NCBI RefSeq assembly: GCF_000407485.1
Contig: NZ_ASWD01000004.1
Coordinates: forward strand, 283,429 to 347,428
DNA from: Enterococcus pallens ATCC BAA-351
GTDB taxonomy: Bacteria > Bacillota > Bacilli > Lactobacillales > Enterococcaceae
Reading direction: 5' to 3'
DNA length: 64,000 nucleotides
In this document: piece after piece, positions 41,206 to 51,072 of the stretch
How positions within the stretch are numbered: position 1 is the stretch's first letter
Layout of the letters: the number at the start of each line of letters is the position of its first letter
Made by a program: the position numbers and the translations under genes
Notes under the pieces: model-generated
What the model was told of the DNA's origin: nothing
The model's database searches: none
What the model saw: only the letters and a program-made list of their open reading frames with translations

Positions 41206-42525
41206 TTATATCTGCAGTAAAATTGTGGTATGGAAAGTATGGTCTTCGATTCTACAAGCCATATATCCGTTAAGCTTCTGCGTTATAGCCTCCACCGAAT
41301 CAAGACCTACTCCTCTTTCAATACGTTTGGATGAATATATACGAACACTTTGTTCTTCAAGCAACCCATCAAAACTGTTGGAAATTATCACTTTTAAGAA
41401 ACCGCCTTGAATATGGCTCTGAATCCTTATAAACCGTTCTCCTTCTTGCATTCTCTCGCACGCTTCTACAGCATTTTCTAGACAATTACCAAGCACTACA
41501 CAGAGTTCAATATCTGATAGTGTTGGACAGTCATTGGGAATGTGCAATTCATGCTCCAGGTGAATGTTTTTCTCCCGGATGCGTGGCGCGTAATAGCCTA
41601 ATAGAGCAGATGCTGCATAGTTTTTACAGTAAATCGTCTTTTCTTCATGCTCTGTCACGTCGATTAGGCGGTTCAGGTATTCCGACAGTTTTTCATACTC
41701 TTTTTCCTGCTGATACCTGCTTATAACATGCAAGTGATGTCTGAGATCATGGTTGTTCCGCTTCGCTGTTTCAATATCGTTAAGTATTCTCGCATATTGC
41801 TCCGTTTGCAGCTGCGTTTGCATTTCAATACGGTGCTTATTTTCGGTTAGTATCATATTTTCGCTTGCCTGTTTGAGCAGGCTGGAAAGCAAGAAGAGAA
41901 TCAACACTAGAGCAATTAGGCTGACTATCCTGGTGGCTATAAAGCTAAAACTATAAATATGTCTATAATTTTCCAAATTACCTGAAATTGAGCCAATGAA
42001 AAAGAATAAGCAAGGGATGAGCCACACCAATCTCCACATTTTAAATTGATCTGAATAGGCTTGGTCAATCATTTTTTTTAAATAGTAAGCAGAGGGAATG
42101 GTTATTAAAGCCGCCACCAAGAATGAAACAATATTCGAATAAAAGTACTGAACAGGACCGTCGCCATACACTGTAATTCTAGATTCGATCCAGTTACCAA
42201 TTCCGGTGAACGTAATCACGCAGATACCGGAACAGCATATCAAGAAGAGAAGCTTCCATAAATGCTTTTTAAAAATAATTGCAAATAGAATCCACCGTGT
42301 GACTGAAATGAGACCCAAGTATAATTTAAACAGAGTTGTATCATGACCGATAAAGGAATAGAGATGCGCATATATTAAGCAAGCTAACAACAGATTTGAA
42401 CTTATTAAAATAATAAAGGTTGATCCTTTTACACTTTTTCTGTTCCATAATGGATAAGCAATAATCAGTGTTACCGGAACGTAATTGATCAAAATATGGA
42501 TAATTTGGCTGACAAGTTCAGGCAT
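41206..42525 (-). CDS. AgrC-like sensor histidine kinase
   Basis: About 439 aa from the ATG of MPELVSQ, preceded by GGGAGGCG. Five to seven membrane helices in residues 1-200, a short coiled coil, HDLRHHLH with the phospho-His near 255-262, and a GHKL ATPase domain (NCLENAVEAC, RGVGLDSVE). This is the HPK10/AgrC class that senses exported peptides. The partner regulator is at 40204. No signal peptide gene was found beside it, so the input is unknown; the bacteriocin locus at 57324 is a conceivable but distant target. Confidence 0.9.
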   Translation of the reverse strand: MPELVSQIIHILINYVPVTLIIAYPLWNRKSVKGSTFIILISSNLLLACLIYAHLYSFIGHDTTLFKLYLGLISVTRWILFAIIFKKHLWKLLFLICCSGICVITFTGIGNWIESRITVYGDGPVQYFYSNIVSFLVAALITIPSAYYLKKMIDQAYSDQFKMWRLVWLIPCLFFFIGSISGNLENYRHIYSFSFIATRIVSLIALVLILFLLSSLLKQASENMILTENKHRIEMQTQLQTEQYARILNDIETAKRNNHDLRHHLHVISRYQQEKEYEKLSEYLNRLIDVTEHEEKTIYCKNYAASALLGYYAPRIREKNIHLEHELHIPNDCPTLSDIELCVVLGNCLENAVEACERMQEGERFIRIQSHIQGGFLKVIISNSFDGLLEEQSVRIYSSKRIERGVGLDSVEAITQKLNGYMACRIEDHTFHTTILLQI

Positions 42526-42711
42526 GATTGACGCCTCCCATTTGTAGTCTCGTACCACCTCGGCTAAATAGATGCTCTTATAGTGATATATAATTGAATA
42601 AATCCGGATTTATTTAAATTTGTTGAATTGTTTTAGAGTAATTCATTATTATTATATCATCTTGCAGTAAAGGTGCACAGAATTCAAAAACATTGATGTA
42701 ATCCTATTTAT

Positions 42712-42864
42712 TTGTCAGAAAAAGTCTTTGAGACCTACAATTATTCATTGCTCAGATCAAAATCCGGTTTTAAAGACGTGCCTGACTGGAAGACCGTTTC
42801 CAGGTTCTATTCCATCGCTGCGGCGAAATGCAGAGAAGCTCGTTTGATAGGATTAGGGAGTTGA
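42712..42864 (+). pseudogene. Short open frame, possible gene remnant
   Basis: 50 codons from TTG to TGA without a ribosome site (contains YNYSLLRSKSGFKDVPDW). Followed 9 bases later by a rightward terminator, which suggests it is the tail of a former gene. Low certainty. Confidence 0.25.
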
Positions 42865-42872
42865 TCAAATTA

Positions 42873-42900
42873 GGATGGCGACTATTACCGCCATCCTTTT
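42873..42900 (+). terminator. Rightward terminator before the AraC/GH39 gene end
   Basis: Stem GGATGGCG / CGCCATCC with an 8-base loop followed by TTTT. Confidence 0.7.
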
Positions 42901-42909
42901 GGGAATATG

Positions 42910-43071
42910 TTGACCATTGAACATCGGATCTGCCGTATCTTCAAGCCTAACTCAGACATAATCAAGCTTGCTAGTTCAAATAAACAATCGGGGTAAATTC
43001 AAAAAGAACCACGGCATTTGTATCCATGTGAAAGGAATAAGAGAACGTCTCGTCAATCTTGGTGTCGAAAA
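42910..43071. repeat. Second copy of the 3'-end duplication
   Basis: Direct repeat of 39354-39509. It spans the end of the AraC/GH39 gene and its flank. Confidence 0.85.
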
Positions 43072-45298
43072 CCCGCAAGCTTGGCTTATTTGCCTTGTGG
43101 ATATACTCTTCTGTTTCCTCGTCCAGTTCCTTGGCTTCTTGGAACTTGGAATAGGCATAGAAAAGTGCCCCATGATTCCGATCTAGGACTAGCCGTTTTA
43201 CTTGAAAGCGGCCGTTTAATACTTGCTGAAGCCTGACGCTGAGATCCAATGATTGGCTGGCTAGAAAGGCTTCTTCGGAAGACAGCTGCGGATCAAAATA
43301 ATTAGTATTCCATACTAGCAGCTGGTATTTCCTTCCCTGCTTGGTTAGAAGATGCTCTGGCCCTTCGGATAAAACAATGCCCATCATCCGCCGTGTCAGC
43401 TGCAAGCAGAAAAAGGAGGGGCGGCGATGTCCGTGAAAATGGAAAAGATCTAGTCCCGAGCTGTCGGTAGAACCGAAATTGCGGTTCTGCTCATGAACAT
43501 AGAAATCCAGCCAAAAGCCGTAGCCATCGACTAATTGATCCAGCTGCAGCAATTCCTGTACAATGATTGCCCCTCGGAAGAACAACCCATTGAAATTAAT
43601 CGTCGTACCAGTCAGCGTATTCCATTCCATTAAATAAAGCGGCACATTCATTTTCGCTTCCTTCAGCAGCTGTAAAATAAAACGAGTTTTCGCCTGAACA
43701 TACTGATGGTAAAAGGCGGTCTCTTCTGAAAAGTCCTGTTTTTGATGCAGCACAACATTCGGCTCCACCGTAAAGGTAACGAAATCAGCTTGACCTGCCA
43801 GCTGGCTTAAAAAAACTTGAGCCGCTTGCCTGACAGCCTCTTCCTCGTAAGGATCAGGTAAAGGAAAGCAAAAGCCTACTTGAAACTGCTCTGAGAAGCT
43901 TCGGATTTTTTTCCGCAGGGCGAAATAATGAGCCTGTTCCTGCTGGCTGTACTTGGTACTCCACTCGAAATTAACCGACAGCAACGAACAAACCTGCTGA
44001 CCGAATTTGTTAATCATTCGCTGGATAACCTGCAGGTAAATCAATGGACCGTATTTGTCATAGCGTTCCTTGGACAGCGTAAGCATCAGCTGCAGGTTGT
44101 TTTGACAAATGAACTCCATCGCCTGATCCAGCTCAGCAAAGGCAGGAAAAGAATTCAGCTTGGCCTGCTTAGCTAAGGTATAGCTCAGCGGCAGCTCAGG
44201 AAAAAGATGGAAGCAGCTGATCGTGTCCAGTGCATGAATCTGCTTTAATTCCAACAGCTCTGCTTGAATATTTTGCTTAGCCAGATCGGTTAGATTGCCA
44301 ATCTGAATCATCACCTTGGCCGCTGAGCGCGGACGAATTTCTGAAACCTCCTGAATCAGCAGCTCTTTTGTTTGCCGGAACAAGTGATTGGGTGCATGCT
44401 CTGGCGGACTTTCCTGCAGCACACTATATAGCAGCTGAATAATCTGTCCAGACGTTAAATCCATCGAAGGCTTCAACGCCGTTCTTACAGGGTGTTCCTG
44501 TAGATCGTCCTTATTGCGATAGGCAGTTGGTGTCATCGTATACAACCGTTTAAACTGGTCGCGATAGACCTTCGCACTTTTAAACCCGTTATCCAGCGCA
44601 ATCTGCTCAATACTTTTCTTAGAATGGGTCAAGTCATCGATGCTCTTGCGCAGCTGGATTTTTTTCAAATATTGAGACAAATACTCACCGGTTTCTTCCT
44701 TAAAGAGCTTCGACAAGGTCGATTCAGCAAAAAAGAAATGATCGGCAATCTGCTTCACTGTGATTCCTTTGGTACAATTTTCGGCAATAAATTCAATAAT
44801 TTCTTTTATTTGGTGCTTTTCCGAATGAACGGTTCCTTGGTGCTTGCTAGTCATAAAATGCTGCACCAGCAGCAGCAAAATCATCTCTAATTTGATGGTT
44901 CCATAAATGGTATGCTCCGCTTGGGTATTAAATTCATTGATACATAGCTCGGTCATAGCAGCTTTCAATTCAGCCACTACCTGTTGCTTCCCTTGCAGAT
45001 TATAGTCAAAGGGGCAGGCAAACAAGCTGTTGAAGAAGGCTGGATACTGCGAGGCAAAATAAATCGAGTCAATCCGTAAGAAAAGGACGACATTGTCTTC
45101 CTCCGCAGACACAACCGAAAGCAAATGATGCAAATTAACACAATATATGGTGCCCGCATGCAGCTGAACCGGCTGTCCATCGTCTTCGATAATCAGTTCC
45201 CCTTTTAGCGGCATGAGCAGCGTAAAACTGTCAGCGAAATAATGATCCGCCGCTGCCAGTCGCTGATAACGGATAGCGTAAGTTGTTTTGGTCTCCAT
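42971..45298 (-). CDS. AraC-family regulator fused to a GH39-like domain
   Basis: A 775-aa protein. Residues 1-150 form a cupin-like sensor region, about 170-270 the double helix-turn-helix of AraC proteins (GITVKQIADHFFFAESTLSK, KSAKVYRDQFKRLYTMTP). About 300-770 resembles a glycoside hydrolase family 39 / beta-xylosidase fold (LYLMEWNT, VDGYGFWLDFYVHE). Such fusions are regulators that probably bind a sugar through the hydrolase-like domain. It is divergent from the peptidase-transporter operon at 45474, with 175 bases between, so it may control that operon. The 3' end is copied at 39354. Confidence 0.85.
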   Translation of the reverse strand: METKTTYAIRYQRLAAADHYFADSFTLLMPLKGELIIEDDGQPVQLHAGTIYCVNLHHLLSVVSAEEDNVVLFLRIDSIYFASQYPAFFNSLFACPFDYNLQGKQQVVAELKAAMTELCINEFNTQAEHTIYGTIKLEMILLLLVQHFMTSKHQGTVHSEKHQIKEIIEFIAENCTKGITVKQIADHFFFAESTLSKLFKEETGEYLSQYLKKIQLRKSIDDLTHSKKSIEQIALDNGFKSAKVYRDQFKRLYTMTPTAYRNKDDLQEHPVRTALKPSMDLTSGQIIQLLYSVLQESPPEHAPNHLFRQTKELLIQEVSEIRPRSAAKVMIQIGNLTDLAKQNIQAELLELKQIHALDTISCFHLFPELPLSYTLAKQAKLNSFPAFAELDQAMEFICQNNLQLMLTLSKERYDKYGPLIYLQVIQRMINKFGQQVCSLLSVNFEWSTKYSQQEQAHYFALRKKIRSFSEQFQVGFCFPLPDPYEEEAVRQAAQVFLSQLAGQADFVTFTVEPNVVLHQKQDFSEETAFYHQYVQAKTRFILQLLKEAKMNVPLYLMEWNTLTGTTINFNGLFFRGAIIVQELLQLDQLVDGYGFWLDFYVHEQNRNFGSTDSSGLDLFHFHGHRRPSFFCLQLTRRMMGIVLSEGPEHLLTKQGRKYQLLVWNTNYFDPQLSSEEAFLASQSLDLSVRLQQVLNGRFQVKRLVLDRNHGALFYAYSKFQEAKELDEETEEYIHKANKPSLRVFDTKIDETFSYSFHMDTNAVVLFEFTPIVYLN

Positions 45299-45473
45299 AA
45301 GTCCTCCTTTTTCACCTAGTTTACCATTTTATTGAAAATATTGTTCGTTTCACCATCCTTTTCTTTCTTAAATTGACAAATAAAAGAAAGGTTTGAATAG
45401 TTGAAAAATTCTCCCTTGTAAAACTAACGATATCTTCTAAAATTCAAAGTGATCAGAGAAAGGAGCAAGAACA

Positions 45474-46676
45474 ATGACTGAATTAAAAGAAAAAATTTTC
45501 CAGCGGATTAATGAACGTAAGGATGAAATGATCCAGCTGCGACGACACTTCCATCAATACCCAGAGCTCTCTTTCCACGAAACAAAAACAGCACAGACCA
45601 TTGCTGAGTTTTATCAAGGCAAGGATTGCGAGGTTCATACACAGGTTGGCGGCGGAAATGGAATCTGGGTCGACATTACAGGAGGCAAGCCAGGAAAGCA
45701 TCTAGCCATTCGGGCCGATTTTGATGCTTTACCTATTCAAGAAGAAACCAATCTTCCCTTTGCTTCAAAGGTTCCCGGCGTCATGCATGCTTGCGGGCAT
45801 GATGGGCACACTGCCTACATGATGATTTTGGCCGATACCTTAATCGAGTTTAAGGATGAACTACCTGGCACCATTCGGATTCTTCACCAACCAGCTGAAG
45901 AAGTCCCACCAGGCGGCGCACAAACCATGATTAAAGGCGGCTGCTTAGACGGTATCGATAATGTCTTAGGCATTCACGTTATGAGTACAATGGATGTGGG
46001 CAAGGTCTTTTATCATGAAGGAGCGGTTCACACCGGTCGGGCCACCTTCTCAATTAAAATGCACGGCAAAGGCGGACATGGTTCAGCCCCTCAAGATGCC
46101 AACGATGCCATTGTAGCTGCTGCTCAATTTGTTACTTCGGTTCAAACAATTGTCAGTCGGCGGATTAGTCCTTTTGATAATGCTACTGTCACAATTGGTT
46201 CCTTCGATGGTAAAGGCTCGGCGAACGTCATCAAGGAAACTGTCGAATTGCAGGGAGACGTACGTATGATGAACGAAAGCTTACGTCCGGTGATCGAAAA
46301 AGAATTTAAGCAAATTCTTGATGGTATTTGTCAGGCCTTCAATATTACCTATGAGCTGAATTACTTAAACGATTATCCTGTCTGCATGAACGATCCAAAA
46401 ATGACTCAATTGGTGAAAAAGGCGGTCACTGAAGCGAAGATTCCTGAAGTAGAAGGCGTAGAAGATTCTGGTCCACAAACAGCCTCAGAAGATTTCTCTT
46501 ATTACGCACTGGAACGGCCAAGCTGCTTTTTCTTTGTCGGTGCTCATGAAAAAGGAACACCGATTTACCCTCACCACAATCCAAAATTCCAAATTGACGA
46601 AGACTGTTTGCCAATTGCCGCAAAATCAATGGCTAGTGCAGTTTTAGCTTATTTGTTTGAAGGGGTGGCAAAATGA
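45474..46676 (+). CDS. M20-family amidohydrolase (N-acyl amino acid or peptide)
   Basis: A 400-aa cytosolic metallo-amidase of the M20D group. Metal and catalytic motifs are visible: ADFDALP, HACGHDGHTAYM, AEEVPPGGAQ, then a dimerisation domain (KGGHGSAP) and a final metal ligand in YPHHNPKF. These hydrolases remove acyl groups from amino acids or cut short peptides. AAAGGAGC precedes the ATG. The stop overlaps the start of the transporter gene (ATGA). With the next two genes it forms an uptake-and-hydrolysis operon, likely controlled by the divergent AraC/GH39 regulator. Confidence 0.9.
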   Translation: MTELKEKIFQRINERKDEMIQLRRHFHQYPELSFHETKTAQTIAEFYQGKDCEVHTQVGGGNGIWVDITGGKPGKHLAIRADFDALPIQEETNLPFASKVPGVMHACGHDGHTAYMMILADTLIEFKDELPGTIRILHQPAEEVPPGGAQTMIKGGCLDGIDNVLGIHVMSTMDVGKVFYHEGAVHTGRATFSIKMHGKGGHGSAPQDANDAIVAAAQFVTSVQTIVSRRISPFDNATVTIGSFDGKGSANVIKETVELQGDVRMMNESLRPVIEKEFKQILDGICQAFNITYELNYLNDYPVCMNDPKMTQLVKKAVTEAKIPEVEGVEDSGPQTASEDFSYYALERPSCFFFVGAHEKGTPIYPHHNPKFQIDEDCLPIAAKSMASAVLAYLFEGVAK

Positions 46677-48073
46677 GAACCGATAGTGTGACTCAAGAAG
46701 GATCTTTTAGAGGAAACAACCGCTTATTAATCGGAATTGTTTTCAGTGTATTAACCTACTGGCTGTTCGCCCAATCGCTGTTGAATATGGCGCCAGATGT
46801 CCAATCCGATTTGGGCATCTCCTCCGGTATCTTAAGCATCGGTGTTTCGATTACCGGATTAATCTCTGGTATTTTCATCGTAGTTGCCGGCGGTTTCGCT
46901 GACAAATTCGGTCGCGTGAAGGTTACCTATTTAGGCATTTTATTAAATATTCTAGGCTCTCTAGCTCTCATTCTAACCGGCAATGCCGCCATGTTCTTAA
47001 TTGGCCGCGTCCTGCAAGGCTTCTCTGCTGCCTGCATCATGCCAGCTACAATGGCTATTGTGAAATCTTATTATCATGGAAAGGATCGCCAACGAGCACT
47101 TAGCTACTGGTCCATCGGTTCTTGGGGCGGTTCTGGACTTTGCTCATTTTTCGGCGGTGCAGTAGACAGCTCGCTAGGCTGGCGCTATGTCTTCGTGTTC
47201 TCGATTGTGATCTCGATTCTTAGCGCAATCTTGATGCTGGGAACACCAGAATCCGTTTCAACCGATGACAAGAAACAAGCCTTTGACAGTTTAGGTCTGG
47301 TTTTGTTTGTTATCTCAATGCTGTCACTGAATGTCGTTGTTTCAAAAGGAACTGAATTGGGCTGGGGAAATCCTATTACGCTTGGATTAATTGTCGTTGT
47401 ATTGGTAGGCACGTTCTTGTTTTATCGAATTGAACGCAGCCGAGACAACAGCTTCGTTGATTTCTCCTTGTTTGAAAATAAAGGATACTTAGGTGCTACC
47501 ATCTCCAACTTCTTACTGAACGCAGTTGCCGGAACCTTAATCATTATCAATTCCTACGTTCAACAAGGTCGAGGACTCACTGCTGCTAAAACAGGTCTTT
47601 TATCCATCGGCTACCTAGTCACTGTCCTAGTCACCATTCGGATCGGTGAAAAGCTGCTGCAAAACATCGGTGCCAAAAAACCAATGATTTGGGGAGCATT
47701 ATTATCCGGCCTTGGTGTGTTGCTGATGTCTCTAACCTTTATACAAGGTATTACCTATTTAGTATTAGTCTTTATCGGCTATTCCTTCTTCGGAACCGGT
47801 CTAGGCATCTACGCAACCCCTTCTACTGACACCGCCATTTCCAGTGTGCCGTTGGAAAAAGCCGGCGTTGCCTCTGGAATTTACAAAATGGCCAGCTCGC
47901 TAGGTGGTGCACTCGGCGTTGCTATCTCTTCTTCGATTTACAGCGGCCTTAGCCAAAGCGCAAGCTTCGCTGCTGGCGCAACCAGCGGTTTGTTTGTTAA
48001 TATTCTATTTTGTCTATTAGCGATTGTTTCAGTTGTATTGATTATCCCAACAAAGGTGGAGGATGCAAAATGA
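46673..48073 (+). CDS. MFS transporter, 14-helix (EmrB/DHA2) type
   Basis: A 466-aa membrane protein with about 14 hydrophobic helices; the loop motif GGFADKFGRVKV between helices 2 and 3 is that of the major facilitator family, and VGRVLQGFSAACIMP-like motif C (GRVLQGFSAA) marks DHA drug/proton antiporters. It is embedded between two M20 hydrolase genes, so it may move an acylated amino acid or dipeptide rather than a drug. Overlaps both neighbours by 4 bases, showing tight co-expression. Confidence 0.88.
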   Translation: MRTDSVTQEGSFRGNNRLLIGIVFSVLTYWLFAQSLLNMAPDVQSDLGISSGILSIGVSITGLISGIFIVVAGGFADKFGRVKVTYLGILLNILGSLALILTGNAAMFLIGRVLQGFSAACIMPATMAIVKSYYHGKDRQRALSYWSIGSWGGSGLCSFFGGAVDSSLGWRYVFVFSIVISILSAILMLGTPESVSTDDKKQAFDSLGLVLFVISMLSLNVVVSKGTELGWGNPITLGLIVVVLVGTFLFYRIERSRDNSFVDFSLFENKGYLGATISNFLLNAVAGTLIIINSYVQQGRGLTAAKTGLLSIGYLVTVLVTIRIGEKLLQNIGAKKPMIWGALLSGLGVLLMSLTFIQGITYLVLVFIGYSFFGTGLGIYATPSTDTAISSVPLEKAGVASGIYKMASSLGGALGVAISSSIYSGLSQSASFAAGATSGLFVNILFCLLAIVSVVLIIPTKVEDAK

Positions 48074-49215
48074 TGAACAATGAAGAAAAAGTAAAAATTT
48101 TAGCTGACTTGGTAGCAATCCAATCAGTGAACGATCATGAAGTAACTGTGGCCGAATACCTAATCGATCTATTTAAGGCCCATTCAATTGAGGCCAAAAT
48201 GATTAAATTAACCGACACTCGAGCAAACCTTGTGGCCGAAATCGGCCAAGGTGCTCCAGTAATTGGTGTGTCCGGTCATATGGATGTCGTCTCAGCCGGC
48301 GACAAATCCAACTGGACCTCTGATCCTTTCCAATTAACCGAACGAGACGGCAATCTTTACGGCCGTGGATCAGCTGACATGAAATCCGGCTTAGCCGCTC
48401 TAGTCATTGCTATGATCGAAATCCATGAACAAAAGCTGTTGAAAAAAGGCACCATTCGCCTAATGGCAACAACCGGTGAAGAAGTCGGCGGACAAGGCGC
48501 CTACCACTTCTATAAAGACGGCTTTATGAAAGACGTAGATGCTCTAGTAATTGCGGAACCATCCCAAGACACGATTATCTATTCTCATAAAGGCTCCATG
48601 GACGCCCGCATCCAATCAAAAGGCAAAGCTGCCCACAGCTCAATGCCTCAGCTGGGCTACAACGCCATCGATCCATTAATCGAATTCGTACACGAAGCCA
48701 ACAACTTCTTCCGTACTACCGATAAAACCAATCAAATTTTGGGCGACTTAGTCATGAACACCACCATCTTCCAAGGCGGCAATCAAGTCAATTCGATTCC
48801 CGAAGAAGCCATGCTGGAAATGAACATCCGCACCATTCCAGAATTCGATAACGACGAAGTAGCCAAAGACCTAGAAAAACTCGTCGCAGAACAAAACAAA
48901 AACGGAGCCAAGTTAACCTTGGACATCTACATGTCCTTGCCTAGCGTCCTAGCCGCAAAAGAATCAAAACTATCAACACTCGCAGCCAAACTAGGTCAAG
49001 AACACTTAAACCAAGAAATCCAAACCGCAGCTTCACCCGGCGTAACCGATGCCTCAAACTTCTTAAGAGACAAGTCCGCGGACTTCCCATTCATCATGTT
49101 TGGCCCTGGCGAAACCAAGATGGCCCATCAGGTGGATGAATATGTGAACAAGGATGTATATCTGAAGTTTATTGATTTGTATGTTGATTTGCTGACGGGG
49201 TATGTGGGGGAATAG
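48070..49215 (+). CDS. M20-family ArgE/DapE-like deacylase
   Basis: 381 aa from ATG ATG at 48070, with AAGGTGGAGG before it; a longer frame overlaps the transporter and is not used. Metal motifs GHMDVVSAGD, GRGSADMKSG, TTGEEVGGQGA, and a dimerisation domain with KAAHSSMPQLG. Final metal-binding part near GPGETKMAHQVDEY. Family members hydrolyse N-acetyl or N-succinyl groups. Partner of the first M20 gene; together with the transporter it probably degrades a modified amino acid or peptide. A terminator follows. Confidence 0.9.
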   Translation: MMNNEEKVKILADLVAIQSVNDHEVTVAEYLIDLFKAHSIEAKMIKLTDTRANLVAEIGQGAPVIGVSGHMDVVSAGDKSNWTSDPFQLTERDGNLYGRGSADMKSGLAALVIAMIEIHEQKLLKKGTIRLMATTGEEVGGQGAYHFYKDGFMKDVDALVIAEPSQDTIIYSHKGSMDARIQSKGKAAHSSMPQLGYNAIDPLIEFVHEANNFFRTTDKTNQILGDLVMNTTIFQGGNQVNSIPEEAMLEMNIRTIPEFDNDEVAKDLEKLVAEQNKNGAKLTLDIYMSLPSVLAAKESKLSTLAAKLGQEHLNQEIQTAASPGVTDASNFLRDKSADFPFIMFGPGETKMAHQVDEYVNKDVYLKFIDLYVDLLTGYVGE

Positions 49216-49228
49216 GTAGAACTGAAAG

Positions 49229-49271
49229 AAGAAGTAGCAGGAAGTCTTAGGGCTTGCTGCTGCTTCTTTTT
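49229..49271 (+). terminator. Terminator of the M20-MFS-M20 operon
   Basis: AGAAGTAGCAG / CTGCTGCTTCT stem followed by TTTTT. Confidence 0.8.
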
Positions 49272-49335
49272 GGGGTTGATAGGTATATAGCTGAAGTGAT
49301 GCTTATCAAACCAGTTGTATAGAATGCTTTTTTAT

Positions 49336-49461
49336 TTATGACGATTGGCATACCGCCTCTAAAAAATAGTTGAACAGCATTACAAGAAAAAGAAGGTACG
49401 CCCAAAGCTGAGCAGTCTCTTCGAAAAAAGTGCTGATAAGGTCATCTGATCTGTTTTTCAT
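49336..49461 (-). CDS. Small membrane peptide, function unknown
   Basis: 41 aa, beginning MKNRSDDLISTF, with a hydrophobic helix (about 19-35) and a Cys near the end. GGAAGTG lies 8 bases before the ATG. Charged start followed by one membrane helix resembles small membrane or toxin-like peptides, but it is not an Fst type. No family recognised. The remainder of the gap 49272-49684 shows nothing. Confidence 0.45.
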   Translation of the reverse strand: MKNRSDDLISTFFEETAQLWAYLLFLVMLFNYFLEAVCQSS

Positions 49462-49684
49462 TTTTATCACTTCCTAGAAGTATTTTGAATTGGAAGATAA
49501 TTGCGGTTATAGTTATCTTACCATAGAATACTTTTGGAAAAATCAAGAATGGGTTTGGGATAGGATATTGGAGGATGGGGAGTAATTGGTATTGCTTGAT
49601 TGGTGGTCATTGTTTTCTTCATCTACTCCTATCGCATTATCGTCATCCTATCTTATAATATCTTTTCTGTTATGAATTATGAGA

Positions 49685-49945
49685 TTACAAATCTACAAGA
49701 TCCTTTATTGCTTCTAAATTTTGTTCTATTGCCGCATCTACGATAGTGTCAATGTTGTTTTGATTAATGGACTTGAGGTTTTTTACAGGATGGCGATAAT
49801 TGTCGTCAGAAACGTTGCATTTTCTGTTATCCATTTTAAATCTGGTTCGTTTCTTTACATCAGAAGGTAGGATAGTTGGATCGCTACTACCGGGTTTTCT
49901 TAGTTTATACATCCGAAAGCTCCTCTGCTTTTTAGCGTTTCCCAT
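49685..49945 (-). CDS. Small unknown protein in frame with the broken ABC gene
   Basis: 86 aa from an internal ATG (MGNAKKQRSFRMYKL), preceded by AGAAAGGCAGG. Basic N-terminal half with many Lys and Arg, then a helix (NNIDTIVDAAIEQNLEAI). It is in the same frame as the ABC remnant upstream with no stop in between, so it could instead be the tail of a fusion; the internal site favours a separate gene. No family recognised. Confidence 0.45.
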   Translation of the reverse strand: MGNAKKQRSFRMYKLRKPGSSDPTILPSDVKKRTRFKMDNRKCNVSDDNYRHPVKNLKSINQNNIDTIVDAAIEQNLEAIKDLVDL

Positions 49946-49986
49946 AGTGCTTGCCTGCCTTTCTGTATGATCTGATAAAATGTTTA

Positions 49987-50902
49987 TACAATGTTCACAG
50001 AAACTCACAATAATGAGGTTTACATTCAGACTCGGATAAGTAGCCGGCATGGCATCCAATCCAATGCTTTTGATCGATTTTGCCTCCAGCAATCCTGCGA
50101 GCGGCTGCAGAAAAAGGATCGCCACAATCATTAACCGACTGGCTTTCACCGATGGAATCCTTGCCTCTTCAACTAATACATTTCTAATCAAGACTGAGGC
50201 CCCTTTCCGTAGCTCGAAGAACAGCTCTTCCAAAGAATCCAGATCTTGCTTCACTACATTCAATGGGTCCTTAGCTGCAACTTTACCATTTTTTAAGATT
50301 ACCACTTCATCAGCAATTTCTTCAACATCGGAAAGAACATGGGGCGAAAACAACACCGTTTTCCCCTTATCCGCCAGCTGACGAATTAGTCTTCGCAGGA
50401 ATCTGATTCCAGCCGGATCTAACCCGTTCATTGGCTCATCGAAGACAGTAAACTGAGGATTACCCAATAATACAATCGCTAAGCCAGTCCGCTGCCCCTC
50501 ACCTAAAGATAGTGATCCCAACGACTGTTTGCGTTTGTCATATAAGCCGACTAATTTCAGCACTTCAACCACCCGGCTTTTCGGAATCCCATTACTGATT
50601 GCCTGTATTCTGACCTAAGAATAGACCGACCTTGACTTGTTGCCGCCAATCCCATCAAAAACTGCACCGACTGTTTGAAGTGGATACTTTAACTCCGAAT
50701 ATCTTTGCCCGTCAAATACAGCTGAGCCACTATTTGTTTTATCTAGTCCTAACAAAATCTGTAAGGTAGAGCTTTTTCCAGCACCATTCGGTCCTAAAAA
50801 TGCAGTGACATTTCCAGTCGGTGCCGTAAATGTCACATCGGACAACACTTCTTTTTTTCCGTGATATTGCGTCAGGTTCATTATCTCAATTGAATTAACC
50901 AT
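49987..50902 (-). pseudogene. Broken ABC transporter ATPase with permease fragment
   Basis: N-terminal part (50902-50615) has Walker A GPNGAGKSS and ends early at a stop after SRSVYS. The rest (from about 50605) resumes in another frame with NGIPKSRVVEVLKLVGL, signature SLGEGQRTG, Walker B FTVFDEPMNGLDP and H-loop SPHVL. So a small indel near 50605-50620 has broken the gene. After the ATPase comes a short piece resembling the start of the partner permease (VLIRNVLVEEARIPSVKAS), also truncated. The whole is a non-functional export or resistance ABC system of the ABC-2/bacitracin type. Confidence 0.8.
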
Positions 50903-51021
50903 TTTGTTCAGCTCCTTTTTCTATATGACTCCGGAGCTTGCAAAACGTTTCAAATTTTTTGATTTTTATTTTTTTTGCTGGTGGATGGGAGTGAGGTTAC
51001 TGATTTAGATGATTGTGAGGG

Positions 51022-51072
51022 TAAAAAAGCTATAGAGACCACACTGACTAGGGTGGTGGCTTCTATAGCTTC
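51022..51072 (-). terminator. Terminator of the nuclease-helicase-HTH gene
   Basis: AAGCTATAGA / TCTATAGCTT outer stem with an inner GACCACAC / GTGGTGGC pairing, then TTTTTT on the minus strand. The gap 50903-51226 holds nothing else. Confidence 0.75.
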
